A stretch of 64,000 bases of DNA, from the NCBI GenBank assembly GCA_021555105.2, contig CP134604.1, positions 806,001 through 870,000 on the forward strand, read 5' to 3'. Source of the DNA: Thalassospiraceae bacterium LMO-JJ14. GTDB taxonomy: Bacteria; Pseudomonadota; Alphaproteobacteria; Rhodospirillales; Casp-alpha2. Positions within the stretch are counted from its first letter, which is position 1. The number at the start of each line of letters is the position of its first letter. Shown in pieces: positions 63,317-64,000 of the stretch. The translations under genes were made by a program, and so were the position numbers. The notes below the pieces were generated by a model, which ran no database searches, was not told the origin of the DNA, and saw nothing but the letters and a program-made list of their open reading frames with translations.

Positions 63317-64000
63317 TCAGCGGCCTTTTTCGAGCGCGCGGCGTAACCGGCGCAGAATAACGCCCCGCGATTTTTCGTCCGCGGCGGCATCGAGCGCCTC
63401 TCTGAGATCGAGCGAGAACTGCGCCAGGTCGTTGTGCCAGTCGGCACCGGCGAGGGCTGGCGACTGAATGCGCCGCAATTTCCGCTTGCTGGTTTTCGAC
63501 GTCAGCCCGCGCACCAGATCGAACTCTTCGTCGAACGCAGGAATATACACCGTCTTCGGGTCGATCCCCGCCTCACCGAGGCTTTTCTTGAGGCCGGCGA
63601 GCGCATGGTCCTCGCCGTGCGTCAGGATGATCTTGTGCTTGACCGGCAGGCGTTCGCGTACCCATTGCATCAGTCCGTCGCGGTCGGCGTGCCCGGAATA
63701 GAAGTCGACCTGGCGTATATGCGCGCGGACTTTTACGTCTTCGCCCTGAATGCGGACGGCTTTTGCACCTTGTTCCAAAAGATGGCCGAGGGTTCCCGGC
63801 GCCTGATAGCCGACCATCATGACGGTGTTTTCCGTGGACGGCAGATACTTTTTCAGGTGATGGCGGATACGCCCGGCGTCGCACATGCCGCTCGCCGCCA
63901 TGATGATGACGCCACCGCTGTATCGATGGATGGATTTGCTCTGCTCGACGGTTTCGGTGAAATGAACGGCGGGATCGTTGAGGAATTCGGCACCCGCACC
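63317..64000 (-). CDS. MBL-fold beta-CASP ribonuclease/nuclease, C-terminal part
   Basis: The 3' part of a gene that runs off the window on the right. The frame is open to base 64000. It shows the beta-CASP and RNA-specificity motifs IIMAASGMCDAGRIRHHL, VMMVGYQAPGTLGHLLEQGA and RQVDFYSGHADRDGLMQW (catalytic His), followed by a Lys/Arg-rich C-terminus. In family terms this is the metallo-beta-lactamase RNA-processing exonuclease type. The N-terminal metal site (HxHxDH) is outside the window. Confidence 0.9.
   Translation of the reverse strand, partial: GAGAEFLNDPAVHFTETVEQSKSIHRYSGGVIIMAASGMCDAGRIRHHLKKYLPSTENTVMMVGYQAPGTLGHLLEQGAKAVRIQGEDVKVRAHIRQVDFYSGHADRDGLMQWVRERLPVKHKIILTHGEDHALAGLKKSLGEAGIDPKTVYIPAFDEEFDLVRGLTSKTSKRKLRRIQSPALAGADWHNDLAQFSLDLREALDAAADEKSRGVILRRLRRALEKGR

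Overview
The window is 64 kb of chromosome from an alphaproteobacterium with roughly 60% GC, most likely a free-living marine or soil member of the Rhodospirillales or a relative; the genus cannot be fixed from sequence alone. Supporting signs are a CcrM-type GANTC methyltransferase close to rnhB, an ETF-ubiquinone oxidoreductase, the ispE gene behind a TPR protein, a DUF2282/DUF692/DUF2063/DoxX cassette, tRNA genes with encoded CCA, and many TTG/GTG starts. There is no rRNA, CRISPR array, integrase, transposase or complete prophage. Most of the window is core or metabolic chromosome with short strand switches. About 60 protein genes and two tRNAs are supported.

Layout. 0-2.3 kb: end of a TPP enzyme, msrB, a glutathione transferase and an SDR. 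2.4-8.2 kb: a complete branched-chain amino acid type ABC uptake operon (binding protein, LivH, LivM, LivG, LivF with an extra N-terminus), ending in a membrane protein with a cyclic-nucleotide-like domain. 8.2-13.5 kb: a divergent EF-G-like GTPase with altered GTPase motifs, a GMC oxidoreductase, a secreted six-unit cysteine repeat protein and two small genes. 13.7-14.1 kb: two tRNA-Gln genes (CTG and TTG), each with its own terminator. 14.2-23.2 kb: ispE with a TPR protein, an MFS carrier and an RND efflux pair preceded by a coupled 24-codon ORF. 23.3-26.1 kb: ETF-QO and a family 4 uracil-DNA glycosylase.

26.2-28.7 kb is a four-gene bufferin (gig-type) cassette: a small exported cysteine peptide, its MNIO modifying enzyme, a DUF2063 partner and a DoxX membrane protein. 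Then follow DMT and SDR genes, a PrpD-like protein, a Slt-type lytic transglycosylase overlapping moaB and a HAD phosphatase, an acdS/acdR pair for ACC breakdown, a fold-IV aminotransferase resembling (R)-amine transaminases, a LysR/DoxX/DODA-type dioxygenase group, two glycosyltransferases of the rSAM/selenodomain-associated pair, a 43-aa small protein, a GcvA-like regulator and an nhaA-sbtA transporter pair.

45-64 kb carries hydrolases, a radical SAM protein, transporters, a KefB-like antiporter with a long Ala/Lys tail encoded by tandem repeats, and rnhB. Between rnhB and ccrM sits a two-gene cassette: a cytoplasmic trypsin-like protease and an unrecognised 206-aa partner. ccrM itself is preceded by seven GANTC sites in 270 bp, pointing to methylation feedback on its own expression. 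The window closes with a Grx-DinB fusion, an orphan Cache-like sensor, TerB, Usp, APC, CBS and Lrp genes, a TIGR01244 phosphatase-like protein and the end of a beta-CASP nuclease.

The strongest candidates for new biology are the protease/partner cassette at 54.1-55.8 kb, the bufferin cassette, the EF-G-like protein, the H1-like antiporter tail and the cysteine-repeat secreted protein. GC-rich palindromic repeats recur in several intergenic gaps.
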